From positions 214,001 to 278,000 of the forward strand of contig NZ_JABWRF020000003.1 in assembly GCF_014268805.2 (NCBI RefSeq): a stretch of 64,000 bases of DNA, given 5' to 3'. Under the pieces are notes generated by a model. The model made no database searches and had not been told where the DNA came from. It saw only the letters and a program-made list of their open reading frames with translations. A program made the translations under genes and the position numbers. The DNA is from Pseudomonas farsensis (GTDB lineage Bacteria; Pseudomonadota; Gammaproteobacteria; Pseudomonadales; Pseudomonadaceae). This document shows positions 9,395 to 17,727 of this stretch, piece after piece. Numbering within the stretch: position 1 is the first letter of the stretch; each line of letters begins with the position of its first letter.

Positions 9395-9946
9395 TTAAGT
9401 TGGCGACGAAACGTTCATCGGCGGCAGGTACTCGTGGCCTATGGGGTAGTGCTGCCGGATGCGGTCGCGATAGTAGCATTCTAGTGTGCGGGTGACGGTG
9501 CGAAAAGCCAGCTCCGCCCAAGGGATCTCGTGCTCCTCGAACAGGCGCACTTCCAGGCTCTCGACGCCCACGGCGAAGTTCAGGTCGGCAAGTTCTGCGC
9601 GAAAGAACACATGCACCTGGTCGATATGCGGCAAATCGAACAGTTGATAGAGGGCTGTTGCGCCCACGCGGGCGCAGGCTTCCTCTTCGGTTTCGCGACG
9701 GGCGGCGGCGTCGAGGGTTTCGCCGTTTTCCATGAAGCCTGCGGGTAAGGTCCAGAACCCTCGGCGTGGCTCGATGGCGCGCCGGCACAGCAGCACCTGG
9801 CTGCCCCAGGTTGGCAGCACCCCGGCGACGATATTGGGGTTCTGATAATGGATGGTATGGCAGTGGTCGCAGACATGGCGCAGGCGGCTGTCGCCCTCGG
9901 GGGTTTTCAGAGTGACGCTGTGGCCGCACGCGCTGCAGAATTTCAT
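9395..9946 (-). CDS. Nudix hydrolase with N-terminal zinc ribbon
   Basis: A 183-residue enzyme. Two CxxC pairs (CSAC at 4-7 and CDHC at 26-29) form a zinc ribbon, and a Nudix box follows in GFMENGETLDAAARRETEEE. The canonical Gly after the EE pair is Cys (EEACARV). This layout matches the NudC-like/ADP-ribose pyrophosphatase group that pseudomonads carry besides NudC. Substrate is unknown; a nucleoside diphosphate derivative is expected. It is divergently oriented from the next Nudix gene across about 136 bases. Confidence 0.85.
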   Translation of the reverse strand: MKFCSACGHSVTLKTPEGDSRLRHVCDHCHTIHYQNPNIVAGVLPTWGSQVLLCRRAIEPRRGFWTLPAGFMENGETLDAAARRETEEEACARVGATALYQLFDLPHIDQVHVFFRAELADLNFAVGVESLEVRLFEEHEIPWAELAFRTVTRTLECYYRDRIRQHYPIGHEYLPPMNVSSPT

Positions 9947-10082
9947 GCTTACATTCCTTTGGGGTCGGGCTATCTTGGCGCGCTCGGCCTGCTCACCGCA
10001 AGCGGCCAGCGGGCGGGGGGCTTGGGTGCCTCACGGCTTTTGGTGCATCATGCACGGCAGGCTTTGGATACGAGAGTGCGCA

Positions 10083-10682
10083 ATGCTGGACGAGCTTCTT
10101 CGCCGAATGAGCAACCACACCCCGGCTTCGCTGGAGGTGGACCGGCGCTTCCCGGAGGCGGCGGTATTACTGCCCATCACCCGTAGCGAAGAACCGCAGC
10201 TGGTGCTCACGCTGCGCGCCAAGGGCCTGTCGACCCACGGCGGCGAAGTGGCGTTCCCCGGTGGCCGGCGCGACCCCGAAGACCCGGACCTGGTGTTTAC
10301 GGCCCTGCGCGAAGCCGAAGAAGAAATCGGCTTGCCGCCGGGCCTGGTCGAGGTGATCGGCCCGCTCAGCCCGCTGATTTCGTTGCATGGGCTCAAGGTG
10401 ACGCCGTTCGTCGGCTTGATCCCGGATTACGTCGAGTACCGCGCCAATGATGCAGAAATCGCGGCGGTGTTCACCGTTCCGCTGGCGTTTTTCCGCCAGG
10501 ACCCGCGTGACCACACCCACCGTATCGATTACCAGGGGCGCAGTTGGTATGTGCCCAGCTACCGCTACGAGGGTTATAAAATCTGGGGGTTGTCGGCGAT
10601 CATGATCGTCGAGCTGGTCAACCTGCTGTACGACGCCGGCATCAGCCTGCATCAGCCGCCAGAGCGTTTCATCCAGAACTGA
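10083..10682 (+). CDS. CoA pyrophosphatase-like Nudix hydrolase (NudL/YeaB family)
   Basis: A 199-residue Nudix enzyme. The segment LVLTLRAKGLSTHGGEVAFP followed by GGRRDPEDP is the UPF0035/NudL signature, and ALREAEEEIGL completes the Nudix box. NudL-type enzymes cleave CoA or acyl-CoA into phosphopantetheine and 3',5'-ADP. I chose ATG 10083 because the family begins with a short helix (MLDELLRRM). An open frame continues upstream but with non-family sequence. It is followed 46 bases later by the gamma-carbonic anhydrase gene. Confidence 0.85.
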   Translation: MLDELLRRMSNHTPASLEVDRRFPEAAVLLPITRSEEPQLVLTLRAKGLSTHGGEVAFPGGRRDPEDPDLVFTALREAEEEIGLPPGLVEVIGPLSPLISLHGLKVTPFVGLIPDYVEYRANDAEIAAVFTVPLAFFRQDPRDHTHRIDYQGRSWYVPSYRYEGYKIWGLSAIMIVELVNLLYDAGISLHQPPERFIQN

Positions 10683-10728
10683 GCAGGGTTCACCCTGCCG
10701 CGCTGCGTTCAACCGTGAGGAACGACAC

Positions 10729-11253
10729 ATGAAATACCGCTTGGGCGACCTGCGCGTCGAGACCCACCCCAGCAGTTGGGCCGCGCCTACCGCCACGCTG
10801 ATCGGCAAGGTGCGCCTGCAGGCGCGTGCCAGTGTCTGGTTTGGCGCGGTGCTGCGCGGTGATAACGAGCTGATCGACATCGGCGAGGACAGCAACGTCC
10901 AGGACGGCACGGTGATGCACACCGACATGGGTTCGCCGCTGACCTTGGGCCGCGGTGTGACCGTTGGCCATAACGCCATGCTGCATGGCTGCACGGTGGG
11001 CGACTACAGCCTGATCGGCATCAACGCGGTGATTCTCAACGGGGCACGCATCGGCAAGCATTGCATCATCGGCGCCAATGCGCTGATTCCCGAAGGCAAG
11101 GAAATCCCCGACGGTTCGTTGGTGATGGGCTCGCCGGGCAAAGTGGTGCGCGAACTCAGCGAGCAGCAGATGCGCATGCTCGAGGCCAGCGCTGCCCATT
11201 ACGTGCACAACGCCCAGCGTTATGCCCGCGAGCTGGTGGCCGACGATGACTGA
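10729..11253 (+). CDS. Gamma-carbonic anhydrase family protein (YrdA-like)
   Basis: A 174-residue left-handed beta-helix protein of hexapeptide repeats (for example VWFGAVLRGDNELIDIG, SNVQDGTVMHTD, VTVGHNAMLHGCTVGD). The three zinc-binding His positions of gamma-class anhydrases are present in GTVMHTD, VGHNAM and MLHG. A short C-terminal helix follows (ASAAHYVHNAQRYARELV). Members either hydrate CO2 or bind other small substrates; catalysis is not proven by sequence. AGGA precedes the ATG by about 7 bases. Its stop overlaps the start of the DUF1289 gene, indicating translational coupling. Confidence 0.88.
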   Translation: MKYRLGDLRVETHPSSWAAPTATLIGKVRLQARASVWFGAVLRGDNELIDIGEDSNVQDGTVMHTDMGSPLTLGRGVTVGHNAMLHGCTVGDYSLIGINAVILNGARIGKHCIIGANALIPEGKEIPDGSLVMGSPGKVVRELSEQQMRMLEASAAHYVHNAQRYARELVADDD

Positions 11254-11452
11254 CACCGCCCCCCGCGAACGGCCGGTGGCATCGCCTTGTGTCAGTGTCT
11301 GTGCGCTGGATGAGCAAGATATCTGCACCGGCTGCCAGCGTACGGTCGATGAGATCACCCGCTGGGGGAGCATGGATAACCAGCAGCGCCGCGCGGTGCT
11401 GACGCTATGCCATGAGCGGGCGGTGGCGGCGGGGCTGATGCTCGGCCTGTAG
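11246..11452 (+). CDS. DUF1289 domain-containing protein
   Basis: A 68-residue protein of the DUF1289/Fe-S-like family, defined by the Cys pattern SPCVSVCALDE then CTGCQRT followed by a Trp (ITRW) and a late Cys (LTLCHER). The four clustered Cys suggest metal binding; function is unknown. The ATG lies inside the last codons of the carbonic anhydrase gene, so the two are probably co-translated. Confidence 0.85.
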   Translation: MTDTAPRERPVASPCVSVCALDEQDICTGCQRTVDEITRWGSMDNQQRRAVLTLCHERAVAAGLMLGL

Positions 11453-11530
11453 CCCAGGGCCATGCAATGGTTTACCCATGCCCGCGCTGGCGCTAATCTG
11501 TGCGGCTTGCCCAACGAACCCTTCGGCCCC

Positions 11531-11998
11531 ATGTTCTATCTCATCGCCTATATCAGCAGCGTGGTGCTCATCAACTACGCCTTCTCCAGCGCTCCGCACC
11601 TGGACGTGATCTGGTCCGCCTGGGGCGGGCTGGTGTTCATCCTGCGCGACATGGTGCAGACCCGCTATGGCCATGGCGCGCTGGTGGCGATGCTGGCGGC
11701 GCTGGTGCTGTCCTATGTGACCTCGGAGCCGGCTATCGCGTTGGCCAGTGCCACGGCGTTCTTCATTTCCGAGCTGATTGACTGGCTGGTGTTCAGCGTC
11801 ACCCGGCGCCCGCTGCGCGACCGGCTGTGGCTGAGTTCGGCGCTGAGCATTCCGGTGGACACCTTTATTTTCTTCGGCATGATTGGCGCGCTGACGCCCG
11901 TGGTGGTCGGCACGGCCATGGCCTCGAAGTTTGCCGGGGTGACGGCGGTATGGCTGATCATGGCCTGGCGCGCTCGGCGTGCGGTGGTTGTCGGCTGA
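11531..11998 (+). CDS. VUT family (YhhQ-like) membrane protein, putative queuosine-precursor transporter
   Basis: A 155-residue inner-membrane protein with about five hydrophobic segments and the family stretches IWSAWGGLVFILRDMVQTRYG, FISELIDWLVF and SIPVDTFIFFGMIG. Related YhhQ proteins import 7-cyano-7-deazaguanine-type queuosine precursors; many short VUT members have unproven substrates. The start at 11531 (MFYLIAYISS) fits the family. An upstream ATG at 11462 would add 23 hydrophilic residues. Ribosome-binding sequence is weak for both. It sits 79 bases after the DUF1289 gene, possibly read from the same transcript. Confidence 0.75.
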   Translation: MFYLIAYISSVVLINYAFSSAPHLDVIWSAWGGLVFILRDMVQTRYGHGALVAMLAALVLSYVTSEPAIALASATAFFISELIDWLVFSVTRRPLRDRLWLSSALSIPVDTFIFFGMIGALTPVVVGTAMASKFAGVTAVWLIMAWRARRAVVVG

Positions 11999-12059
11999 CC
12001 TTGCAGGTGCAGCGCGCTGCCACGCCGAGTGTTGGGGCACAGTTCCGTGCAGGCTTGTT

Positions 12060-12306
12060 ATGGCCTCATCGCAGGCTGTCGCCAGCTCCCACGCAGGCCC
12101 TGCCCAACCGCAACATTGCTGGTGGGTGCCAATCCAGTGGGAAATGATAGACAGTTGTGGCGAGCGGGCTTGCCCCGCGTTGGGCTGCGCAGCAGCCCTG
12201 AAAACCCAAGGGGCTGCTGCGCAGCCCAACGCGGGACAAGCCCGCTCGCCACGAGGAGATATGTCTAGTGGGAACAGGCTTGTACAAAACCATAGAGTCT
12301 CCCACA
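12060..12306. repeat. Class A mosaic REP element, copy 2 (most complete)
   Basis: The core hairpin is 12157-12252, with arms GTGGCGAGCGGGCTTGCCCC... and the complement. On the left are TCATCGCAGGCTGTCGCCAG, a copy of CCAACCGCAACATTGCTGG, then AAATGATAGACAGTT. On the right are GAGATATGTCTAG, GAACAGGCTTGTACAAAACC and GAGTCTCCCACA. The copies at 17.4 and 27.3 kb carry the same modules in inverted order. A class C module (about 12311-12375, with GATATTGTGGCTGAGAGCGG and TGTGGGAGCTGGCGCCAGCC) lies next to it. Together they fill most of the 495-base gap before purT, where I see no gene. Confidence 0.8.
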
Positions 12307-12493
12307 TGATCTGAGGCAGACCTCGATATTGTGGCTGAGAGCGGTCTTTGTGGGAGCTGGCGCCAGCCTGCGATTGGGTTATCTGCTGTAGCACAAAGCG
12401 CCAACAAACCCTCGCCCGGGTGTAGAATACCGGTCCTTTTTCAGCGGGCCGCGCCACGTGCCGCGCCGCCCCGGACGCCTTCGAGGACCTGAA

Positions 12494-13675
12494 ATGACCC
12501 GTATCGGAACCCCATTGTCGCCGACCGCGACCCGTGTACTGCTGTGCGGCTGCGGCGAGCTGGGCAAAGAAGTGGTAATCGAACTGCAGCGTCTGGGCGT
12601 CGAAGTAATTGCCGTTGACCGCTACGCCGATGCCCCGGCCATGCAGGTCGCGCACCGCAGCCATGTGGTCAACATGCTCGATGGCGTTGCCCTGCGCGCC
12701 GTGATCGAGGCCGAAAAGCCGCATTATATCGTCCCTGAAATCGAAGCCATCGCCACCGCGACCCTGGTCGAGCTGGAAAGCGAAGGCTTCAATGTGGTGC
12801 CGACTGCCCGCGCCACTCAGCTGACCATGAACCGCGAAGGCATCCGCCGCCTGGCTGCCGAAGAGCTGGACCTGCCTACCTCGCCGTACCACTTTGCCGA
12901 TACCTTCGAGGACTACAGCAAGGCGGTCGCCGACCTCGGCTACCCCTGCGTGGTCAAGCCGGTCATGAGCTCCTCGGGCAAGGGCCAGAGCCTGCTGCGC
13001 AGCGCCGCTGACCTGCAGCAGGCCTGGGACTACGCCCAGGAAGGCGGCCGCGCGGGCAAAGGCCGGGTGATCATCGAAGGCTTCATCGACTTCGAATACG
13101 AAATCACCTTGCTGACCGTGCGCCACGTCGGTGGCACCACGTTCCTTGCGCCGGTCGGTCACCGCCAGGAGAAGGGCGATTATCAGGAGTCCTGGCAGCC
13201 CCAGGCAATGAGCGCCAAGGCGCTGGCCGAGTCGCAGCGTGTCGCCCAGGCGGTCACCGATGCGTTGGGCGGCCGTGGCCTGTTTGGCGTTGAGCTGTTC
13301 GTCAAAGGTGATCAGGTGTGGTTCAGCGAAGTCTCGCCGCGCCCGCACGACACGGGCCTGGTGACGTTGATCTCGCAAGACCTGTCGCAGTTCGCGTTGC
13401 ACGCCCGCGCCATTCTTGGCCTGCCGATCCCGGTAGTGCGCCAATTCGGCCCATCGGCCTCGGCGGTCATCCTGCCTGAGGGCAAGTCGCAGCAGACCAG
13501 TTTCGCCAACCTGGGCGCCGCCCTGAGCGAGCCGGACACTGCCATCCGCCTGTTCGGCAAGCCAGAAATCAACGGCACCCGCCGCATGGGCGTCTGCCTT
13601 GCCCGTGACGAGTCGATCGAAGCCGCCCGCGCCAAGGCCACCCGCGCAGCGCAGGCGGTCAAAGTCGAGTTCTAA
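12494..13675 (+). CDS. purT: Formate-dependent phosphoribosylglycinamide formyltransferase
   Basis: A 393-residue ATP-grasp enzyme that makes formyl-GAR from GAR, formate and ATP, a folate-independent step of purine synthesis in the cytoplasm. The N-terminal fold has VLLCGCGELGKEVVIELQ. The ATP-grasp core includes VVKPVMSSSGKGQS, IIEGFIDFEYEITLLTVR and FGVELFVKGD, and the metal- and substrate-binding segment EVSPRPHDTGLVTL follows. Length matches E. coli PurT. The start at 12494 (MTRIGTPLS) agrees with the family and has GAGGAC upstream. It is monocistronic, facing the MFS gene across a perfect inverted REP pair. Confidence 0.95.
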   Translation: MTRIGTPLSPTATRVLLCGCGELGKEVVIELQRLGVEVIAVDRYADAPAMQVAHRSHVVNMLDGVALRAVIEAEKPHYIVPEIEAIATATLVELESEGFNVVPTARATQLTMNREGIRRLAAEELDLPTSPYHFADTFEDYSKAVADLGYPCVVKPVMSSSGKGQSLLRSAADLQQAWDYAQEGGRAGKGRVIIEGFIDFEYEITLLTVRHVGGTTFLAPVGHRQEKGDYQESWQPQAMSAKALAESQRVAQAVTDALGGRGLFGVELFVKGDQVWFSEVSPRPHDTGLVTLISQDLSQFALHARAILGLPIPVVRQFGPSASAVILPEGKSQQTSFANLGAALSEPDTAIRLFGKPEINGTRRMGVCLARDESIEAARAKATRAAQAVKVEF

Positions 13676-13684
13676 GCGGCAATG

Positions 13685-13756
13685 CATCGCGGGGCAAGCC
13701 CGCTCCCACAAAAGCAGCCTTCATGCATGCTGTGGGAGCGGGCTTGCCCCGCGATG
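13685..13756. repeat. Inverted REP pair between convergent genes
   Basis: Two perfectly complementary 26-base arms (13685-13710 and 13731-13756; core GCGGGGCAAGCCCGCTCCCA) flank a 20-base spacer. The pair fills the gap between the stops of purT and the MFS gene. It is a BIME-type unit that could end transcription in both directions. Confidence 0.85.
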
Positions 13757-13767
13757 GTTTCAGCGCC

Positions 13768-15072
13768 TCAAAGCTCGTTATTGCGTGTCTCTTTCAGGCA
13801 TAGCACGGCAATCAGGCTGATCACCGCCGCCGCCGACACATACCCCCCAACCCAGCTCAACCCACCCATGCTGACCAACTGCTGGGCAAAGAACGGTGCC
13901 GCCGATGCGCCGACGATGCCGCCCAGGTTGTAGGCCGCCGAAGCGCCGGTATAACGCACGTGGGTCGGGAACAGCTCAGGCAGCAACGCGCCCATCGGGG
14001 CGAAGGTTACCCCCATCAGGAACAGCTCGATGCTCAGGAACAGCGTCACCCCGGCGGTGGAGCCCGAGGTGAGCAGCGGCTCCATGGCAAAGCCCGAAGC
14101 AATCGCCAGCAGGGCGCCGGTGATCAGCACCGGCTTGCGCCCGTAGCGGTCGCTGAGCCAGGCCGACAATGGTGTGGCCAGGGCCATGAACACCACGGCG
14201 AAGCACAGCATGCCGAGGAAGGTCTGGCGGCTGTAGCCCAGGGTATTCACCCCGTAGCTCAGCGAGAACACCGTCGAGATATAGAACAGCGCATAGCACA
14301 CCACCATCGCCGCCGCGCCCAGCAGGGTTGGCAGCCAGTACTGGGCGAACAGCTCGACCACCGGCAGCTTGACGCGCTCCTGGCGCGCCACGGCCTTGGC
14401 GAACACTGGGCTTTCTTCAAGCTTCAGGCGAACGTACAGGCCGACCAGCACCAGCGCTGCGCTGAGCAGGAACGGGATGCGCCAGCCCCACTCGCGGAAC
14501 TGCTCGTCACTGAGCACTAGGGCCAGTGTCAGGAACAGGCCGTTCGCGGCCAGAAAACCAATCGAGGGGCCCAGTTGCGGGAACATGCCGAACCAGGCGC
14601 GCTTGCCCTTGGGCGCATTCTCGGTGGCCAGCAGCGCCGCGCCGCCCCATTCACCGCCCAGGCCCAGGCCTTGGCCGAAGCGCAGCACGCAGAGGATGAT
14701 CGGTGCCCAGATGCCAATGCTGTCATAGCCCGGCAGCACGCCGATCAGCGTGGTCGATACACCCATCAGCAGCAGCGAAGCCACCAACGTGGATTTTCGG
14801 CCAATACGGTCGCCAAAATGGCCGAACAGCGCCGAACCTAGCGGCCTGGCCAGGAAGGCGATGCCAAAGGTGATGAACGCCGCGAGCATCTGCACGGTGC
14901 CAGAACCCGACGGGAAGAAAATCGGCCCGATTACCAAGGCTGCAGCCGTGGCGTAGACGTAGAAATCGTAGAACTCGATGGCGGTGCCAATAAAACTGGC
15001 GGTAGCCACCCGCGCAGGCGAGTTGACCGGGGGCGCCTCGGCAGGTTCGGCGTAGGTGCTGCTGGAAGTCAT
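13768..15072 (-). CDS. MFS transporter, metabolite:H+ symporter (MHS) family
   Basis: A 434-residue inner-membrane carrier with 12 predicted helices. Signatures are FIGTAIEFYDFYVYATAAAL near the N-terminus, the A-motif GHFGDRIGRKSTL after helix 2 with a second copy (LSDRYGRKPVL) in the C-half, and GGEWGGAALLATENAP, which is typical of MHS carriers such as ShiA, KgtP and YhjE. The substrate is probably an organic acid; it cannot be told from sequence. The start at 15072 has GGACC 7 bases upstream and removes 19 residues that do not fit the family. The 242 bases upstream, to the corC-like stop, hold no gene that I can see. Confidence 0.88.
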   Translation of the reverse strand: MTSSSTYAEPAEAPPVNSPARVATASFIGTAIEFYDFYVYATAAALVIGPIFFPSGSGTVQMLAAFITFGIAFLARPLGSALFGHFGDRIGRKSTLVASLLLMGVSTTLIGVLPGYDSIGIWAPIILCVLRFGQGLGLGGEWGGAALLATENAPKGKRAWFGMFPQLGPSIGFLAANGLFLTLALVLSDEQFREWGWRIPFLLSAALVLVGLYVRLKLEESPVFAKAVARQERVKLPVVELFAQYWLPTLLGAAAMVVCYALFYISTVFSLSYGVNTLGYSRQTFLGMLCFAVVFMALATPLSAWLSDRYGRKPVLITGALLAIASGFAMEPLLTSGSTAGVTLFLSIELFLMGVTFAPMGALLPELFPTHVRYTGASAAYNLGGIVGASAAPFFAQQLVSMGGLSWVGGYVSAAAVISLIAVLCLKETRNNEL

Positions 15073-15314
15073 TTTGGTAGGTCCCTGACAGTCGATGCTC
15101 CATGGGGCACGGCAAAGCGACAGGCGCAAAGCGGCCGGAGCGTATTGTTATGGTTCGCTCACTTACGATGGCCCGGGGGTAAGAAGGCGGGGGCGGGCTG
15201 TTCGGGGTGGTGAAGCAGCGCGCAGGGCGTGTCAGTGTGGCGTACTGGCCGCGCGGCGCCGTTTGCGGATAGCAGGCGTGGCGGCGGGAGCTGGGTAAGC
15301 GTGACCGAGTATAG

Positions 15315-16502
15315 CTATCGGGTCACGGTCCAGACCAGTACCTTGCTTGCGCAATTGTCCTCGGTTTCGAGGATTTCCAGGCGATAGCGGCCGATTTTCA
15401 GGCACACCGCGCTTTCGGGGATGCTTTCCAGTGCTTCGGTGACCAGCCCGTTGAGGGTTTTCGGCCCGCCATCGCAGGGCAGGTGCCAGCCCAGGGTGCG
15501 GTTGATTTCGCGCAATGAAGCGGCGCCCTCGATGACAAAGCGCCCGTTTTCCTGTGGGTGTACGTGGGGGTTTTCCAGGCTTTGTTCGTCTTCGAATTCC
15601 CCGACGATTTCTTCGAGGATGTCTTCAAGGGTGACGATGCCCAGCACTTCGCCGTATTCGTCCACCACCACGCCCATGCGCCGCTGTTGCTTGTGGAAGT
15701 TCAGTAGCTGCATCTGCAGCGGCGTGCTTTCGGGCACGAAATACGGTTCGTAGCAGGCACCGCGCAGCGCCTCCAGGGTGAGTTCGGCGCGCGGCAACAG
15801 GTGGCTGATGAGCTTGGTGTTGAGCACCGCCTCAACCTGGTTGATGTCGTTGTGATACACCGGCAGGCGGGTATGACGGCTGACGATCAATTGCTCGATG
15901 ATGTGTGCGATGGGCTCGTCGAGGTTGATGCCATCTACCTCGTTACGCGGTACCAGGATGTCATTGACGGTGATCCTGTCCAGCGCCTGCAAGCCTTCGA
16001 GCAGGCCGTGGCGGGGCGGCTCGTGCTGTTCGTCTTCGTCGAAGTCGTCGGTTTCCTGCGGGTGCAGGGCGGTGGCGGTTGGCTGCACGCGAAACGGCCG
16101 CAGGATCAACCGGGCGATGCCGTCAAGCAGGCAGGCCAGCGGCTGCAACAGCATCAGCGGCAGCTTGAGCAGGCTGGCGCCGAGGCTCACGAAGGCGTGC
16201 GGGTTGCGCCGGATCAGGCGTCGCGGCAGGTATTCGGCGAACACCAGCAGGGCGAGCGCACCGCCAAGGCCGGCCATCCAGAAACCATGCTCGCCGCTGT
16301 AGCGTTGCCCGATCAGGCAGGCCAGGCCCAGCACCAGCAGCTTGCCAAGGCAGGCGCACAGTACCAGCGCCTGGGCGGGCAGGGCGGGTTCGGCATGGCC
16401 GTTGAGTTGCTGGCGTGCGCTGTCTACGGCAGTAAACAGCGCCGACCACAGCAGGGCCAGAGCGAGGGTGCCGAGCAGCGGGGCGTACGGCAGGCTATCC
16501 AT
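15315..16502 (-). CDS. CNNM/HlyC-CorC family membrane protein with CBS domains
   Basis: A 395-residue protein with an N-terminal DUF21/CNNM membrane domain (about four hydrophobic segments, residues 5-135). A CBS pair follows (about 175-300, VNDILVPRNEVDGINLDEPI and VVDEYGEVLGIVTLEDILEE), then a C-terminal CorC_HlyC domain (about 310-390). Relatives act in Mg2+/Co2+ efflux or tolerance; the old name hemolysin is misleading. Nine bases separate it from the upstream CcsA-like gene, so the two are co-transcribed. Confidence 0.9.
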   Translation of the reverse strand: MDSLPYAPLLGTLALALLWSALFTAVDSARQQLNGHAEPALPAQALVLCACLGKLLVLGLACLIGQRYSGEHGFWMAGLGGALALLVFAEYLPRRLIRRNPHAFVSLGASLLKLPLMLLQPLACLLDGIARLILRPFRVQPTATALHPQETDDFDEDEQHEPPRHGLLEGLQALDRITVNDILVPRNEVDGINLDEPIAHIIEQLIVSRHTRLPVYHNDINQVEAVLNTKLISHLLPRAELTLEALRGACYEPYFVPESTPLQMQLLNFHKQQRRMGVVVDEYGEVLGIVTLEDILEEIVGEFEDEQSLENPHVHPQENGRFVIEGAASLREINRTLGWHLPCDGGPKTLNGLVTEALESIPESAVCLKIGRYRLEILETEDNCASKVLVWTVTR

Positions 16503-16511
16503 GGGCGACCG

Positions 16512-17321
16512 TCAGATGTGCAGGATGAATTCGCGGACCAGCTTGCTGCCGAAATAGGCCAGCATCAGCAGGCAGAAACCGGCCAGGGTCCAGCGGATCG
16601 CCTTGTGGCCACGCCAGCCCAGGCGCGTGCGGCCCCACAGCAGCACGCTGAACACCACCCATGCCACGCAGGCGAGCAGGGTTTTGTGGACCAGGTGCTG
16701 GGCAAACAGGTTGTCGAGGAACAGCCAGCCCGACAGCAGCGACAGCGACAACAGTACCCAGCCGGCCCAGAGGAAGCCGAACAGCAGGCTTTCCATGGTT
16801 TGCAGCGGCGGGAAGTTGCGAATCAGGCCGGACGGGTGCTTGTTTTTCAGCTGGTAGTCCTGCAGCAACAGCAGCAAGGCCTGGAATACGGCGATGGTGA
16901 ACAAGCCGTAGGCCAGGATCGATAGCAGGATATGCGCAAGAATGCCGGGTTCTTCATTGACCAGCGGCACGGTGCCGGCCGGTGCGAACTGCGCCAGCAG
17001 CGCGGTGACGGCACCCAGCGGGAACAGCAGCACCAGCAGGTTTTCTACCGGAATGCTCAGGCACGCGAGCAGGGTCAGGGCAATGACGGCCACGGCGATC
17101 AGGCTGGCGGCGCTGAAGAAATCCAGGCTCAGGCCCAGCGGCGTGATCAGTTGGAAGAACAGCGCGCCGGCTTGGGCGGCTACCGCCAAGGCACCGATAG
17201 CGCCCAGCAGCCGTTTGTCGGCGCGGGCGCCACGGGCCAGGCCGGTTGCCTGATAGACGGTCGCGGCCACATAAAGGAAGGCGGCGATGAGATTGGGGAT
17301 GAGGCTGGGTGAAGAGAGCAT
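16512..17321 (-). CDS. CcsA/YpjD-like cytochrome c assembly family membrane protein
   Basis: A 269-residue inner-membrane protein with eight hydrophobic segments and the cytochrome c assembly fold. Conserved features include a His in GILAHILLSILAYGLF, MESLLFGFLWAGWVLL in place of the usual Trp-rich loop, and a late His in LVHKTLLACVAWVVFSVLLWG. Relatives handle heme for system II cytochrome c maturation. The short YpjD form next to ffh in gammaproteobacteria has no settled role. AGGA lies 5 bases before the ATG. It is first gene of a two-gene operon with the CBS protein and is divergent from ffh. Confidence 0.85.
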   Translation of the reverse strand: MLSSPSLIPNLIAAFLYVAATVYQATGLARGARADKRLLGAIGALAVAAQAGALFFQLITPLGLSLDFFSAASLIAVAVIALTLLACLSIPVENLLVLLFPLGAVTALLAQFAPAGTVPLVNEEPGILAHILLSILAYGLFTIAVFQALLLLLQDYQLKNKHPSGLIRNFPPLQTMESLLFGFLWAGWVLLSLSLLSGWLFLDNLFAQHLVHKTLLACVAWVVFSVLLWGRTRLGWRGHKAIRWTLAGFCLLMLAYFGSKLVREFILHI

Positions 17322-17399
17322 AAGTCCTGGGAGGCAAGCCCTAAAGAGACGGAGTTTGGCATAGAACTCGCGGTTCTAGGAAGCCTGCTGCTGTCGGTC

Positions 17400-17667
17400 T
17401 CTGTGGGAGGTTCTATGGTTTTGTACAAACCTGTTCCCGCCAGACACATCTCCTTGTGGCGAGCTCCTTTGTGGCGAGCGGGCTTGTCCCGCGTTGGGCT
17501 GCGCAGCAGCCCCTGGGGTTTCAGGGCTGCTGCGCAGCCCAACGCGGGACAAGCCCGCTCGCCACGACTCTTTATCATTTCCCACAGGATTGGGTCCAAC
17601 CAGCACTGTTGCGGTTGAGCACGGCCTGCGTGGGAGCTGGCGATAGCCTGCGATGAGGCCGGTGCAG
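17400..17667. repeat. Class A mosaic REP element, copy 3 (inverted relative to copy 2)
   Basis: Modules in order: CTGTGGGAGGTTCTATGG, TTTTGTACAAACCTGTTCCC, CAGACACATCTCCTT, the core hairpin 17471-17565, TTTATCATTTCCCACAGGAT, TGGGTCCAACCAGCACTGTT, then TGGGAGCTGGCGATAGCCTG. A short local duplication of TTGTGGCGAGC stands just before the core. It lies in the divergent ccsA-ffh spacer. Confidence 0.8.
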
Positions 17668-17727
17668 GTTTGCTGATGTCTGTGGTTTTGAGATGTTTAT
17701 GCGCATTCATTTTTGATGTCGACGCTT

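Noticed and set aside
11453..11530. A preQ1 riboswitch ahead of the VUT membrane protein gene
   Set aside because: I looked for a short H-type pseudoknot with an A-rich tail over the ribosome-binding site and did not find a convincing one.
12060..12380. CRISPR array
   Set aside because: The repeats are palindromic REP units with irregular spacing and conserved rather than variable spacers; no cas genes.
11405..13711. A 768-codon minus-strand open frame across the VUT gene, a REP element and purT
   Set aside because: It runs through repeat DNA and is antisense to purT, which has clear family motifs.
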